Origin: Sporanaerobium hydrogeniformans | GTDB taxonomy: Bacteria; Bacillota; Clostridia; Lachnospirales; Cellulosilyticaceae | Assembly (NCBI RefSeq): GCF_002735925.1 | Contig: NZ_PEDL01000006.1 | Coordinates: 62,001 to 126,000 of the forward strand | Direction: 5' to 3' | Length of the DNA stretch: 64,000 bases | Shown: in pieces, positions 51,555 to 59,904 of the stretch | Layout of the letters: every line of letters starts with the position of its first letter | How positions within the stretch are numbered: the stretch's first letter is position 1 | Translations under genes and position numbers: made by a program | The notes under the pieces: generated by a model | What the model was told of the DNA's origin: nothing | What the model saw: only the letters and a program-made list of their open reading frames with translations | The model's database searches: none

Positions 51555-52520
51555 ATGATTGTTGCCCAAGATGGTTCTGGTGATTTTCTTTCACTTCAAG
51601 CCGCTCTCAATAGCCTTTCTAAAGAAAATACCACACCTATTCATATTTTTATTAGGCCAGGCATTTACAAAGAAAAAATACATATTGAAATTCCTTTTTT
51701 AACACTGATAGGTGAAAATCCTGAAACCACTATCCTTACTTATGACGATTATGCCTTAAAGACCTTTCCCAACGGAACAACATATGGGACCTTTAACTCC
51801 TACAGCTTTTTCGTAGGAACTCATGACTTTACTGCTTACAATCTCACTATTCAAAACACAGCAGGCCCTGGCAAAAAAGTAGGACAAGCTCTAGCTGTTT
51901 ATGCTGATGGAGACCGTATTCATTTTAAAAATTGCAGGCTCCTTGCCAATCAGGATACACTTTTTTTAGGTCCTTTGCCTCCCGCCCCTATTGAAGCAGG
52001 TTCCTTTAGAGGTCCTCGTGAACAGGCTCCTCGCATAAATGGAAGACATTATTATGAAAGCTGCTTTATCCGAGGAGATATCGACTTTATTTTTGGATCA
52101 GCTACAGCCTTCTTTAAGGATTGTGAAATTTTTTCCAACAATCTTCATCAAGAAATTAACGGTTACATTACAGCTGCTTCTACTCCTGAAGCACAAAAGT
52201 ACGGTTTTATTTTTGAAACTTGCAACCTTACAAGTAACTGTCCTAAAGCATCCGTTTACCTCGGTAGACCTTGGCGTCATTATGCAAAAACAGTTTTTAT
52301 TGACTGTCAAATGGGAGACCATATTATAAAAGAGGGCTGGCACGATTGGGATAAGACAGATAGTCACAGCACTACTTTCTTTGGTGAAATAGGTACACGT
52401 ACTTCAGCTCCTATTCAGCGTGTAAGTTGGTCTCACTCTTTGTGCGCATCTGATAAGTCTTCCTTTTCTCGTGAAGCTGTTCTTAAAGGGACAGATAACT
52501 GGCAGCCTTGGCTAACTTAG
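51555..52520 (+). CDS. Pectinesterase (CE8), cytoplasmic
   Basis: 321 residues. Starts MIVAQDGSGDFLSLQAALNS with no signal peptide, so the protein should stay inside the cell. Family motifs: GNxT-type GTTYGT, QDTLFLG, DFIFGSATAFF with the catalytic Asp, and YLGRPWRHYAKTVF. It removes methyl esters from galacturonate residues, presumably on imported oligomers. I chose 51555, with TTGGAGGTAAAAC upstream; a start at 51525 has none. Sits between the two transport cassettes on the opposite strand. Confidence 0.92.
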   Translation: MIVAQDGSGDFLSLQAALNSLSKENTTPIHIFIRPGIYKEKIHIEIPFLTLIGENPETTILTYDDYALKTFPNGTTYGTFNSYSFFVGTHDFTAYNLTIQNTAGPGKKVGQALAVYADGDRIHFKNCRLLANQDTLFLGPLPPAPIEAGSFRGPREQAPRINGRHYYESCFIRGDIDFIFGSATAFFKDCEIFSNNLHQEINGYITAASTPEAQKYGFIFETCNLTSNCPKASVYLGRPWRHYAKTVFIDCQMGDHIIKEGWHDWDKTDSHSTTFFGEIGTRTSAPIQRVSWSHSLCASDKSSFSREAVLKGTDNWQPWLT

Positions 52521-52529
52521 TCTAAAAAC

Positions 52530-52575
52530 AAAGGTACCTTCCCAACATTTTAAATGTTAGAAAGGTACCTTTGCT
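52530..52575. terminator. Bidirectional terminator between pectinesterase and GH28-2
   Basis: AAAGGTACCTT (52530-52540) pairs with AAGGTACCTTT (52562-52572), with an inner AACATTT/AATGTT stem. Convergent genes on both sides. Confidence 0.82.
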
Positions 52576-52646
52576 TTTAGAAACTTTACCTATTCCATTA
52601 TTGCAACTCATAGCAATCCCTTGTTTTAAATTATCTTTTTGTTTTT

Positions 52647-54203
52647 TTACTTATAATTATATGTCTCTACTTCTTCCACTAGAAAAGGATTTCCTAGCTG
52701 CTTAGCTACGCTTACCTGCTCAAGTGAAAGCTTTATAATGTTTCTAAATACAAACCCTGTCCTAGCTATTTTTTCTTGAAAGCTCAGCATTTCAGGATAA
52801 TCTGGCACTGCATCCTCTTTAAATGTAACAGATATGTTTTTAAAGGTGAGAGATTGAATCTTTTCTTCTGGTAAGCCATAGATGAATCCTGCACAAACTT
52901 GCACATTGATACACTCAATATTTTCAAAGGAAAGCTTTCCTATAACAGGTGTACGCTCATCTCTAGGTAATTTCTCTTTACTCCAAACATATTCTGTCTT
53001 ACCATCTGAATCACAAAAATAAAAAGCATTGATGGTAAAGGGTGTTAGTACACCATCCATCTTTATATTCTTAACAACTATATCATCAATAATAGCTGTA
53101 CTCCCTCTTCCTCGTCTCGTTTTTATTCGAATACCCCTATCTGTATTTTTAAATAGACAGCGTTCTACCTTTACTTGCTTCACTCCTCCTGACATTTCAC
53201 TACCTATAACTACGGCTCCATGTCCAAACTCCATAAAGCAATTACGAATAGTAATTTTTTTACTAGCTAATCTTCTTTCAGGGGGTAAGGTATATTTACC
53301 TGATTTTATAGCTACACAATCATCACCCAGGGAAAATCTTACACCAACTATTTCAATATCTGAGCTTGATTCTGGATTAATTCCATCTGTATTAGGTGAA
53401 TCCTTAGGGTTTATAAGAGAAAGATTAATGAACTGCATATCTTTACATCTTATAGGATGTATCGTCCAAGAAGGCGAATTCTGAATGGTTATGCCCTCAA
53501 TCGTTACTGCTGTGCAATCTACCAAGTAAATGGTTCGTGGTCGCCATGCCCCCCTTTTGACCTTAGCATCTACCCACCAATCACTATTTTGTGCATTCCC
53601 ATCTATTATACCTTTCCCAATAATTTTTACGTCCTGTATACAAATACCTGTAACCAAGCTTGCATAACAAGCAACAGGTTCTCCCTCCCAAAAACCAAGA
53701 TAGTAATCCTCTTTTTCTTTCTCAACGACGCCTGGTAAAATACTATAGGCTTCCCTTCTTGTATCTCCTAGTAAAATTGCTCCTTCCTCTAACTCAAGGG
53801 TTATATGACTTTTAAGGAAAATAGGTGTGCTTTTATAAACACCAGGAGGTAGTACGATCCGTGCACCTAATGGTGCTGCAGCAATAGCTGCTTGTATTGC
53901 TTGTGTATCTAAATGTTCTCCATCACCTATTGCTCCAAAATCACGCACATTAAGCACTGCTGTTTCATAAGTTGTTTCAATCTGTTGTACCCATTCCTTA
54001 TGTTCTGTTTCAGACGTAAGTCGAATGGTATACAGCGTATGGGGCCTAAGGCCACTTATTGTCACTATATTTTTATCTACTTTTTTGATAAAGTGTTCGT
54101 TGACATAAAGTAAATAAGCTGGCTCCGCAAAATAGCAGGCTTTATTTTGTAATTCAAGTGTAATAGTGGTGGAGGTTTTATGAATGACTTGACAATTTAA
54201 AAT
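52647..54203 (-). CDS. GH28 polygalacturonase, cytoplasmic (cassette 2); apparent ATT start
   Basis: 518 residues from an ATT at 54201-54203. Homology to the cassette 1 GH28 (519 residues) runs to the very N-terminus: ILNCQVIHKTSTTITLELQN matches MSFKLIHKTATSLTLELEG. The frame has no ATG, GTG or TTG before a GTG at 54065, which would delete most of the N-terminal domain. A strong AGGAGG lies 8 bases before the ATT, and the preceding gene's stop lies 12 bases before it. GH28 catalytic blocks SPNTDGINPE, SLGDDCVAIKSG, EFGHGAVVIGSE and RGIRIKTRRGRG are intact. Shorter annotation from 54065 (472 residues) is the alternative. No signal peptide. Confidence 0.9.
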   Translation of the reverse strand: MLNCQVIHKTSTTITLELQNKACYFAEPAYLLYVNEHFIKKVDKNIVTISGLRPHTLYTIRLTSETEHKEWVQQIETTYETAVLNVRDFGAIGDGEHLDTQAIQAAIAAAPLGARIVLPPGVYKSTPIFLKSHITLELEEGAILLGDTRREAYSILPGVVEKEKEDYYLGFWEGEPVACYASLVTGICIQDVKIIGKGIIDGNAQNSDWWVDAKVKRGAWRPRTIYLVDCTAVTIEGITIQNSPSWTIHPIRCKDMQFINLSLINPKDSPNTDGINPESSSDIEIVGVRFSLGDDCVAIKSGKYTLPPERRLASKKITIRNCFMEFGHGAVVIGSEMSGGVKQVKVERCLFKNTDRGIRIKTRRGRGSTAIIDDIVVKNIKMDGVLTPFTINAFYFCDSDGKTEYVWSKEKLPRDERTPVIGKLSFENIECINVQVCAGFIYGLPEEKIQSLTFKNISVTFKEDAVPDYPEMLSFQEKIARTGFVFRNIIKLSLEQVSVAKQLGNPFLVEEVETYNYK

Positions 54204-54215
54204 TGCAATCTCCTC

Positions 54216-55109
54216 CTAACCTTTGATACCACTCGTTGATATCCCTTCTATAAAATATTTTTGTGCTGAGAAGAATACCACGATAGATGGTAATAGCCCA
54301 ACTAAAGACATAGCTATAATTTTATTCCAGTCAAATGCTCCACCTGTAGCATCCATAGACATTTTAAGTGCAATGGTTAATGGATACTTTTCTACGGATG
54401 AAATAAAGATTAATGGTCCCATAAAGTCATTCATTGTCCACATAAATGTAAAAAGTGCACATGAAATAATGGCTGGCTTTAATACAGGCATTAAAATAAA
54501 AATAAGTGTTTGTAAAGAATTACAACCATCAATCTTAGCAGACTCATCTAAATCTTTAGGAATTCCTCTAAAAAACTGAATAAGCATAAATACAAAAAAG
54601 ACGTCTACTCCAAATAAAGAAGGGAGCACCAGTGGTGCATACGTATCCAGCATGCCAAAGGTTTTCCACATCATATAGCTTGGAATTCTAAGAATAATAT
54701 TAGGTAATAGTAGGGTACCGATTAAGATTGAAAACCAAAACTTCTTGCCTGGGAAGTCAAAACGTGCAAATCCATAAGCAGTAATGGTTACCGAAATAAC
54801 TACAAAAACAACCTTAGGTACTACAATTTTAAATGTATTCATAAAATAGTGCCCCATCGTATACTCTGTACCTGTTTTCCAGCCCTGTACGTAAGGTGCA
54901 AAATCAAATTCCTTTGGCATAAACCAAATCGATGAGAAAATATCAGCATTACTTTTAAAAGATGCTCCCACTAACCAAATAATAGGATAAAGCATAATAA
55001 TGGCAACAAAAATGAGTATGCCATAAAGCAGCATTAACTTGGTTGTCTTTTTCATTTGCCTTTTACGTTGTCTTTCATATTCTGCTTGCTCTAAAGTAGT
55101 GTGTGACAT
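54216..55109 (-). CDS. Carbohydrate ABC permease, MalG type (cassette 2)
   Basis: 297 residues; paralogue of the gene at 48024 with the same EAA loop and the same last 60 residues except for one Arg to Lys change. Its stop is 12 bases before the GH28 ATT. Start overlaps the upstream permease stop. Confidence 0.93.
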   Translation of the reverse strand: MSHTTLEQAEYERQRKRQMKKTTKLMLLYGILIFVAIIMLYPIIWLVGASFKSNADIFSSIWFMPKEFDFAPYVQGWKTGTEYTMGHYFMNTFKIVVPKVVFVVISVTITAYGFARFDFPGKKFWFSILIGTLLLPNIILRIPSYMMWKTFGMLDTYAPLVLPSLFGVDVFFVFMLIQFFRGIPKDLDESAKIDGCNSLQTLIFILMPVLKPAIISCALFTFMWTMNDFMGPLIFISSVEKYPLTIALKMSMDATGGAFDWNKIIAMSLVGLLPSIVVFFSAQKYFIEGISTSGIKG

Positions 55110-56014
55110 TATTCCTCACCTCCATTATCATTATAGAATACCCAGTACTTAGAACTTTTGAAGGTAATAGCTGTAAAAATCATAATAATCACAAAAAGCA
55201 CCCATGACATGGCACTTGCATAACCCATCTCGTAAAATTTAAAAGTATTGTCATAAATAAGCATAGGAAGTAAATAAGTTCCTTTCATAGGTCCACCATT
55301 TGTTACGAGATAAGGTGCATTAAACTCTTGGAATGCATGGATTAGCTGCATAACAAAGTTAAAGAAAAAGACGGGGGTAATCATTGGCATAGTAATTGTG
55401 CAGAAGTTAAGAAACTTATTAGAACCATCTACCTCTGCTGCTTCATAGAGCTCTGCCGGTACTTCCTTAAGAGCTGCTAAGAATATAACCATAGTTGACC
55501 CAAACTCCCATACACGTAGTAAAACAATAGTAAACATAGCAGGTGTAGCTTGCCCAAACCAACTGATAGGTGCAATATTTATAACCTTTAATACCTGATT
55601 GACAAGACCATCTGTGGAAAATATGAACTTCCATAAAATCGCAATAGCCACATTGGAACCTAAAATAGAAGGAATATAATAGGCTGTTCGAAAGAAGTTA
55701 ATTCCCTTTAAATTCATATTTAATATAAAGGCAACAAATAATGAAAAGGCTAATTTGAGAGGAACCTCAAAAATAACATATTGAGCTGTAACTGTTAAAG
55801 CCTTTATAAACTCTTTATCTTTAAATAATTCCTTAAAATTCTGAAGTCCCACCCAAGTAGGTGCACTCATTAAGTCATATTCTGTAAAACTTAAGAAAAA
55901 TGAAGCAAGTATAGGATAAAGTGTAAACACTAAAAATCCAAATATCCATGGTGCCACATAAACTAATCCAATATAGCGATCCTTTGCAAATGAAGCTTTG
56001 GCTGTGGTTTTCAT
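55109..56014 (-). CDS. Carbohydrate ABC permease, MalF/UgpA type (cassette 2)
   Basis: 301 residues, paralogue of the gene at 48917. Begins MKTTAKASFAKDRYIGLVYV and has the EAA loop VPAELYEAAEVDGSNKFLNF. Differences from cassette 1 concentrate in extracytoplasmic loops and the loop around residues 148-160, which may affect receptor pairing. Confidence 0.93.
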   Translation of the reverse strand: MKTTAKASFAKDRYIGLVYVAPWIFGFLVFTLYPILASFFLSFTEYDLMSAPTWVGLQNFKELFKDKEFIKALTVTAQYVIFEVPLKLAFSLFVAFILNMNLKGINFFRTAYYIPSILGSNVAIAILWKFIFSTDGLVNQVLKVINIAPISWFGQATPAMFTIVLLRVWEFGSTMVIFLAALKEVPAELYEAAEVDGSNKFLNFCTITMPMITPVFFFNFVMQLIHAFQEFNAPYLVTNGGPMKGTYLLPMLIYDNTFKFYEMGYASAMSWVLFVIIMIFTAITFKSSKYWVFYNDNGGEE

Positions 56015-56033
56015 TCGGTCTCCTTTCTTTTTA

Positions 56034-56063
56034 TTAAAGGGGCAGGTGAACCTGCCCCTTTAA
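56034..56063 (-). other. Stable hairpin between SBP2 and permease genes
   Basis: TTAAAGGGGCAGG (56034-56046) pairs perfectly with CCTGCCCCTTTAA (56051-56063) around a 4-base loop. Same place as in cassette 1, different sequence, so function rather than sequence is conserved. Confidence 0.72.
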
Positions 56064-56072
56064 TAAACTCTG

Positions 56073-57437
56073 TTATTTTGTTAAGTTTGCTAATTCAGCA
56101 GTCATTTTATCATACATTTCTTGAGCAATTTCAGCTGTTGTACCTTGACCATAAGAAGTTTTTTGAGTTGCTTCAATGTAAATTTCTTTCATTTTAGCAT
56201 TTTCCATATAAGGACTTACAAGAGCTGGTTTACACTCTGCAATTTGTTTGAAACCATCATAAGCAATACCTTCAAGCTTACCTGCATCCGCTAAAGCTTT
56301 AGCTGCAGCTTTACTTGATGGAATACCACGAGATGTACCAAGAATACTAGCTGCTTCTGGATCATTTAATAAGAAATCTAATAATTTAGCTGTTTGCTCT
56401 GGGTATTTAGTATCTTTATTAATAGCAAATAATAAAGAAGGTTTTTGATACCAACCTGTTGATTTAGCATCTGAAAGCATTGGAAGATCGCCTAATACAA
56501 GCTCTTGTCCTTTTTCCTTTAATACTGCTTCAAATTTACCAATTGAACTACTCCATTCCAGTACACCTGCTACTTTACCATCAATCCAGCTTGGTGTTTG
56601 GTAAAGAGGTGTTGTACCTGCCTCATTTGTTCTTGTTTCAAGGTTTCGGATTACTTTAGCTTCTTCTAAAGATTTATAAAAATCCAATCCTAACTGAATA
56701 TCTTCTACACCAAAACCGAGTGTTCCATCTTCATTGATGAAGTTTTTACCTGTTTTTTGTTGAACATAAACAGTTGCTAAGTACCAAGCTGTAAATCCAC
56801 TACCATCATCAAGGTCAAATGGATATAAACCTTTAGCTGCAAATTTTTCACCTGCTGCAATAAATTCTTCCCATGTTTTTGGAAGAGCCACACCCACTTG
56901 GTCAAATACAGTTTTATTATAGTACAGGCTTCTACCTGTTGTAGATACAGGAATAGCATTTAGAATACCATTACTTCTACCAAAAGCTAAATCACTTTCT
57001 GTATAATTATCAAGTGCAAGCACATCTTTTAAAGACTCAAGGTCATAAAAACCTTTACCATCCTTTGACAAACGACTAATCCAGTCATAGTTAACCTGAA
57101 TAAGGTCTGCACAGGTACCACCTGCTAATTGAGTCGTAATTTTTTCTGCATGGCCATCCCAACCACCATACTCTGCTTTAACAGTTATATTTGGATTAAG
57201 TTCTTCAAATTTCTTAATAGCATCTAATGTAGCTGTATGCCTGTCATCGCCTCCCCACCAAGAAATACGAATTTCAACTTTTTCTTCTGCTTTAGGCTCT
57301 TCTTTTTTAACTTCTTCTTTTTTAGTTTCTGGTGCTGATGAGGCAGCTGGTGTTTCTTCTTTCTTTGTTCCCCCACAACCTACCATAGAGGTTGCTAATA
57401 GACATGTTGCAAGTGACATTGCCAACGCTTTTTTCAT
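56073..57437 (-). CDS. Carbohydrate-binding lipoprotein (SBP family 1, cassette 2)
   Basis: 454 residues. Identical signal peptide to cassette 1, then a Lys/Glu-rich linker instead of the Thr/Ser one. The mature domain is closely related to cassette 1, with SWWGGDDRHTATLDAIKKF and QTPSWIDGKVAGVLEWSSSI shared. Linker and C-terminal third are the most diverged parts, suggesting a different but related ligand. Confidence 0.92.
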   Translation of the reverse strand: MKKALAMSLATCLLATSMVGCGGTKKEETPAASSAPETKKEEVKKEEPKAEEKVEIRISWWGGDDRHTATLDAIKKFEELNPNITVKAEYGGWDGHAEKITTQLAGGTCADLIQVNYDWISRLSKDGKGFYDLESLKDVLALDNYTESDLAFGRSNGILNAIPVSTTGRSLYYNKTVFDQVGVALPKTWEEFIAAGEKFAAKGLYPFDLDDGSGFTAWYLATVYVQQKTGKNFINEDGTLGFGVEDIQLGLDFYKSLEEAKVIRNLETRTNEAGTTPLYQTPSWIDGKVAGVLEWSSSIGKFEAVLKEKGQELVLGDLPMLSDAKSTGWYQKPSLLFAINKDTKYPEQTAKLLDFLLNDPEAASILGTSRGIPSSKAAAKALADAGKLEGIAYDGFKQIAECKPALVSPYMENAKMKEIYIEATQKTSYGQGTTAEIAQEMYDKMTAELANLTK

Positions 57438-57743
57438 AGTAATATCCTCCCAAATTTTTAAATTATTGTTTTAAAACTTAACTCTAAAACTCTTCTTACT
57501 CTCTCTTGAAAGTAGTTAAAAGTATTTTGTAGTTAAATATTATATAATTTCAGAATAAAATACCATACCAAAATTTGTTCATCTTTGTAGTTCTTTACAT
57601 ATATTGCACTAATCTAATTATTTTTATATCTATATTCAACAATTTAAACTTTAACATTTTCCTTATTTTATGCAAATAACACATAAATTTAACATATCTT
57701 GTTTTAATATTTTATTTTATACAAATATTGTTTTAATTTTATA
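57438..57743. other. AT-rich gap upstream of cassette 2
   Basis: 306 bases without a gene. The only signals seen are the shared activator-type promoter (57539-57586) and the start of the terminator of the next gene. Confidence 0.6.
57539..57586 (-). promoter_or_regulatory. Activator-type promoter of cassette 2
   Basis: Perfect TATAAT on the minus strand (57539-57544), with no -35. A block read on the plus strand as ACCATACCAAAATTTGTTCA (57562-57581) stands 17 bases upstream, matching the cassette 1 element over about 24 bases with few changes. Confidence 0.6.
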
Positions 57744-57798
57744 TTTAAAGAGCTCTAAAAATAAGTCCTTTTTATACTTATTTTTAGAGCTCTTTAAA
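57744..57798 (-). terminator. Long terminator hairpin after the isomerase gene
   Basis: A 23-bp perfect stem (57744-57766 with 57776-57798), AT-rich with a GAGCTC core, directly after the stop codon. Confidence 0.8.
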
Positions 57799-58617
57799 TT
57801 ATTTATTGATGAGTTGTAAAATAAAACTTTTATCTAGGTGTGCTTCTTCAGGTTTGATTTCCTCTCTTAATAGAGCAATGTCTGGTTTATTGATCTTAAG
57901 CCATGCCATAATCTTCTCATAGTTTACTACTCCCTCTGCAAGAGGTGGCACTTCTAATTGTCCGTTTGCATTTAAACGGATACTTTTGATATGCATGGCA
58001 CAAATTTTGTCACCAAAGCATTTAAAGCATCTTTCCCAAAGAGTATCTTGCTTTTCTATATTTTCTACCGTTAAGAGATTAACAGGGTCAAAAATAATTT
58101 TTAGTCTTTTTGAAGGAATTTCTTCAAGTAAACGCTGTGTTAACTCCGGTGTATTTAAAGTATGATAAGCTACAGGTTCAATTCCTATATCCACACCTAA
58201 CGATTCAGCCTTTGTAACCATTTGTTTAACAGAATCCACTAAAAGATTAAAAGCGACCTCTCTCTCTTCTTCTGTACCATTGAAGTGAGTCGTTTCTGTT
58301 CCTATACAGCCTGCTTTTAATGGTTTTACCATTTCTAGTGCTCTTAGAAATTTTTCAACCTCCTCTGCACGAGCTTTATCATCTATTAGCGCTGGATTAA
58401 TGTAGCATCCTAATACAGCAACCTCTAGTTGTGCTTTTTCACAGGCTTTGTGAATCTCCAAAACCTGTTCATCACTCACCTCTAAATAACTGGTGATTCC
58501 TTGAATAGCTTTAGGGAGTGCCAATTGTATAGCCTTAAAACCATCTTTGCTAATACGACTTGTTAATTCTTCTACTGTAAGCTTTCCATAATCATGCGCT
58601 CTTAATCCAATTTTCAT
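57799..58617 (-). CDS. Sugar phosphate isomerase/epimerase (AP_endonuc_2 fold)
   Basis: 272 residues with a TIM-barrel fold. Segments such as IGIEPVAYHTLNTPE, LKIIFDPVNLL and ICAMHIKSIRLN hold the metal-binding Glu, Asp and His. It probably isomerises or epimerises a sugar acid; the pectin context suggests a uronate-derived intermediate. It lies 136 bases downstream of kduI, and the two are likely cotranscribed. Confidence 0.85.
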   Translation of the reverse strand: MKIGLRAHDYGKLTVEELTSRISKDGFKAIQLALPKAIQGITSYLEVSDEQVLEIHKACEKAQLEVAVLGCYINPALIDDKARAEEVEKFLRALEMVKPLKAGCIGTETTHFNGTEEEREVAFNLLVDSVKQMVTKAESLGVDIGIEPVAYHTLNTPELTQRLLEEIPSKRLKIIFDPVNLLTVENIEKQDTLWERCFKCFGDKICAMHIKSIRLNANGQLEVPPLAEGVVNYEKIMAWLKINKPDIALLREEIKPEEAHLDKSFILQLINK

Positions 58618-58694
58618 CTATTCCACTTCCTTTACTACTTTTTCCTCTTTATTCTTATACACTATTTTTCTACCATAAAATTTTCCTTAATCAG

Positions 58695-58735
58695 TTAAGG
58701 AGATAGCCACTTCATAAGCATAGCCATCTCCTTAA
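58695..58735 (-). terminator. Hairpin after kduI
   Basis: TTAAGGAGATAGCC (58695-58708) pairs with AGCCATCTCCTTAA (58722-58735), with imperfect ends. No clear T-run, so perhaps only a partial terminator. Confidence 0.45.
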
Positions 58736-58753
58736 AAGACATTGTTATTTTTA

Positions 58754-59590
58754 TTATCTTAAATCAGTTGTTGCGATATGATCCATATCATCAAAAGTTT
58801 GATTTTCACCAACCATTCCCCAGATAAAAGTATAGTTTTTACTTCCTACACCACTATGAATAGACCAACTTGGAGAAATGACTGCCTCTTCATTTCGCAT
58901 AACGATATGTCTTGTCTCTTGTGGTTGCCCCATCATATGGAAAACCACATCCTCCTGTGACATATCAAAGTATAAATATACTTCCATCCTTCTTTCATGG
59001 GTATGTGAAGGCATTGTATTCCATAAGCTACCACTTTCAAGAGCTGTAAGTCCCATTACTAATTGACAGCTCTGACAAACTGCTGGATGTACATATTGGT
59101 AGATAGTTCTTACGTTAGCATTTTCTGGTGAACCAAGATGTCTTGGATTCGCATCCTTTTGTGTAATCTTGTGAAGTGGATAAACATGATGAGCCGGTGC
59201 ACTATTGATGTAGAATTTAGCTGGCACAGCTGGATCAATACTTTCAAAAATAACTTCTTTCGTTTCTTTTCCAATGTAAAGTCCATCTCTTGCATCCATC
59301 TCTACTTTTTGACCATCTACAGTGATAATCCCTTTACCACCGATATTGATAACACCCATTTCTCTTCTTTCTAAGAAGTAATCACTTCCTAATTCTTTGC
59401 TTCCTGCAATAGCAAGAGCTCCTTGTGTAGGTACTGCTGCACCTACAATAATACGATCCACATGGCTATAGAGCATTTTGATTTCCCCTGGTACAAACAA
59501 ATCCTGAATAAGGAAATTTTCTCTTAATTCCTCTGTTGTCATTTTTTTAGCTTCATTAGGTCCTATACTGTATCTTACTTCCATTTTCAA
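58754..59590 (-). CDS. kduI: 5-dehydro-4-deoxy-D-glucuronate isomerase
   Basis: Zinc cupin enzyme of pectin breakdown that converts 5-keto-4-deoxyuronate, from unsaturated galacturonides, to 2,5-diketo-3-deoxygluconate; 278 residues, normal length. The metal site shows in [16 protein letters not shown] (HxH and Glu) and SIHSGVG. Its presence implies that unsaturated products from pectate lyase also enter this pathway, although no lyase is in the window. Divergent from the LacI-type regulator. Confidence 0.95.
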   Translation of the reverse strand: MKMEVRYSIGPNEAKKMTTEELRENFLIQDLFVPGEIKMLYSHVDRIIVGAAVPTQGALAIAGSKELGSDYFLERREMGVINIGGKGIITVDGQKVEMDARDGLYIGKETKEVIFESIDPAVPAKFYINSAPAHHVYPLHKITQKDANPRHLGSPENANVRTIYQYVHPAVCQSCQLVMGLTALESGSLWNTMPSHTHERRMEVYLYFDMSQEDVVFHMMGQPQETRHIVMRNEEAVISPSWSIHSGVGSKNYTFIWGMVGENQTFDDMDHIATTDLR

Positions 59591-59836
59591 CTTCCTTTCT
59601 TTGAGACAATAAATATTTATGCTTACATTATAAGGTATTTCACTCTTAATTACATGACGTATCTTGTCTTGTTTATGTCTATTTTGCTTCTATCTATCCC
59701 TTTTCTTACCTAGAAGCACTTTCTTTATCTCTTTTTTCTTTGTAGATTATAAATTGAATTTTTGAAAGCTCTTACATTTTCTTTTTATTTTATATCTATG
59801 ATTTATTAGTTATTTCTTTTAAACAATAAGCTTACA
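59591..59836. other. kduI-lacI divergent gap
   Basis: With the promoter and operator that follow it, this makes a gap of about 310 bases without a gene. The kduI promoter is not clear to me. Confidence 0.5.
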
Positions 59837-59885
59837 TTGACTTTTATTTGGTATAAATTTATAATAGAAAATGAAAGCGCTTACA
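59837..59885 (+). promoter_or_regulatory. Promoter with a perfect cre-type operator before lacI-uxaC
   Basis: TTGACT (59837-59842), a 17-base spacer, and TATAAT (59860-59865) form a strong promoter. ATGAAAGCGCTTACA (59871-59885) fits the catabolite-responsive element WTGNAANCGNWNNCW at every position, right at the expected start of transcription. It may bind CcpA, the LacI-type regulator of this operon, or both. Confidence 0.82.
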
Positions 59886-59904
59886 ACTAAGGAGGTGCGT
59901 TATT

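Noticed and set aside
54065-54067. GTG at 54065 as the true start of the second GH28 gene
   Set aside because: It has no ribosome binding site and would remove 46 residues that align with the paralogue's N-terminal domain; the ATT upstream has an ideal AGGAGG.
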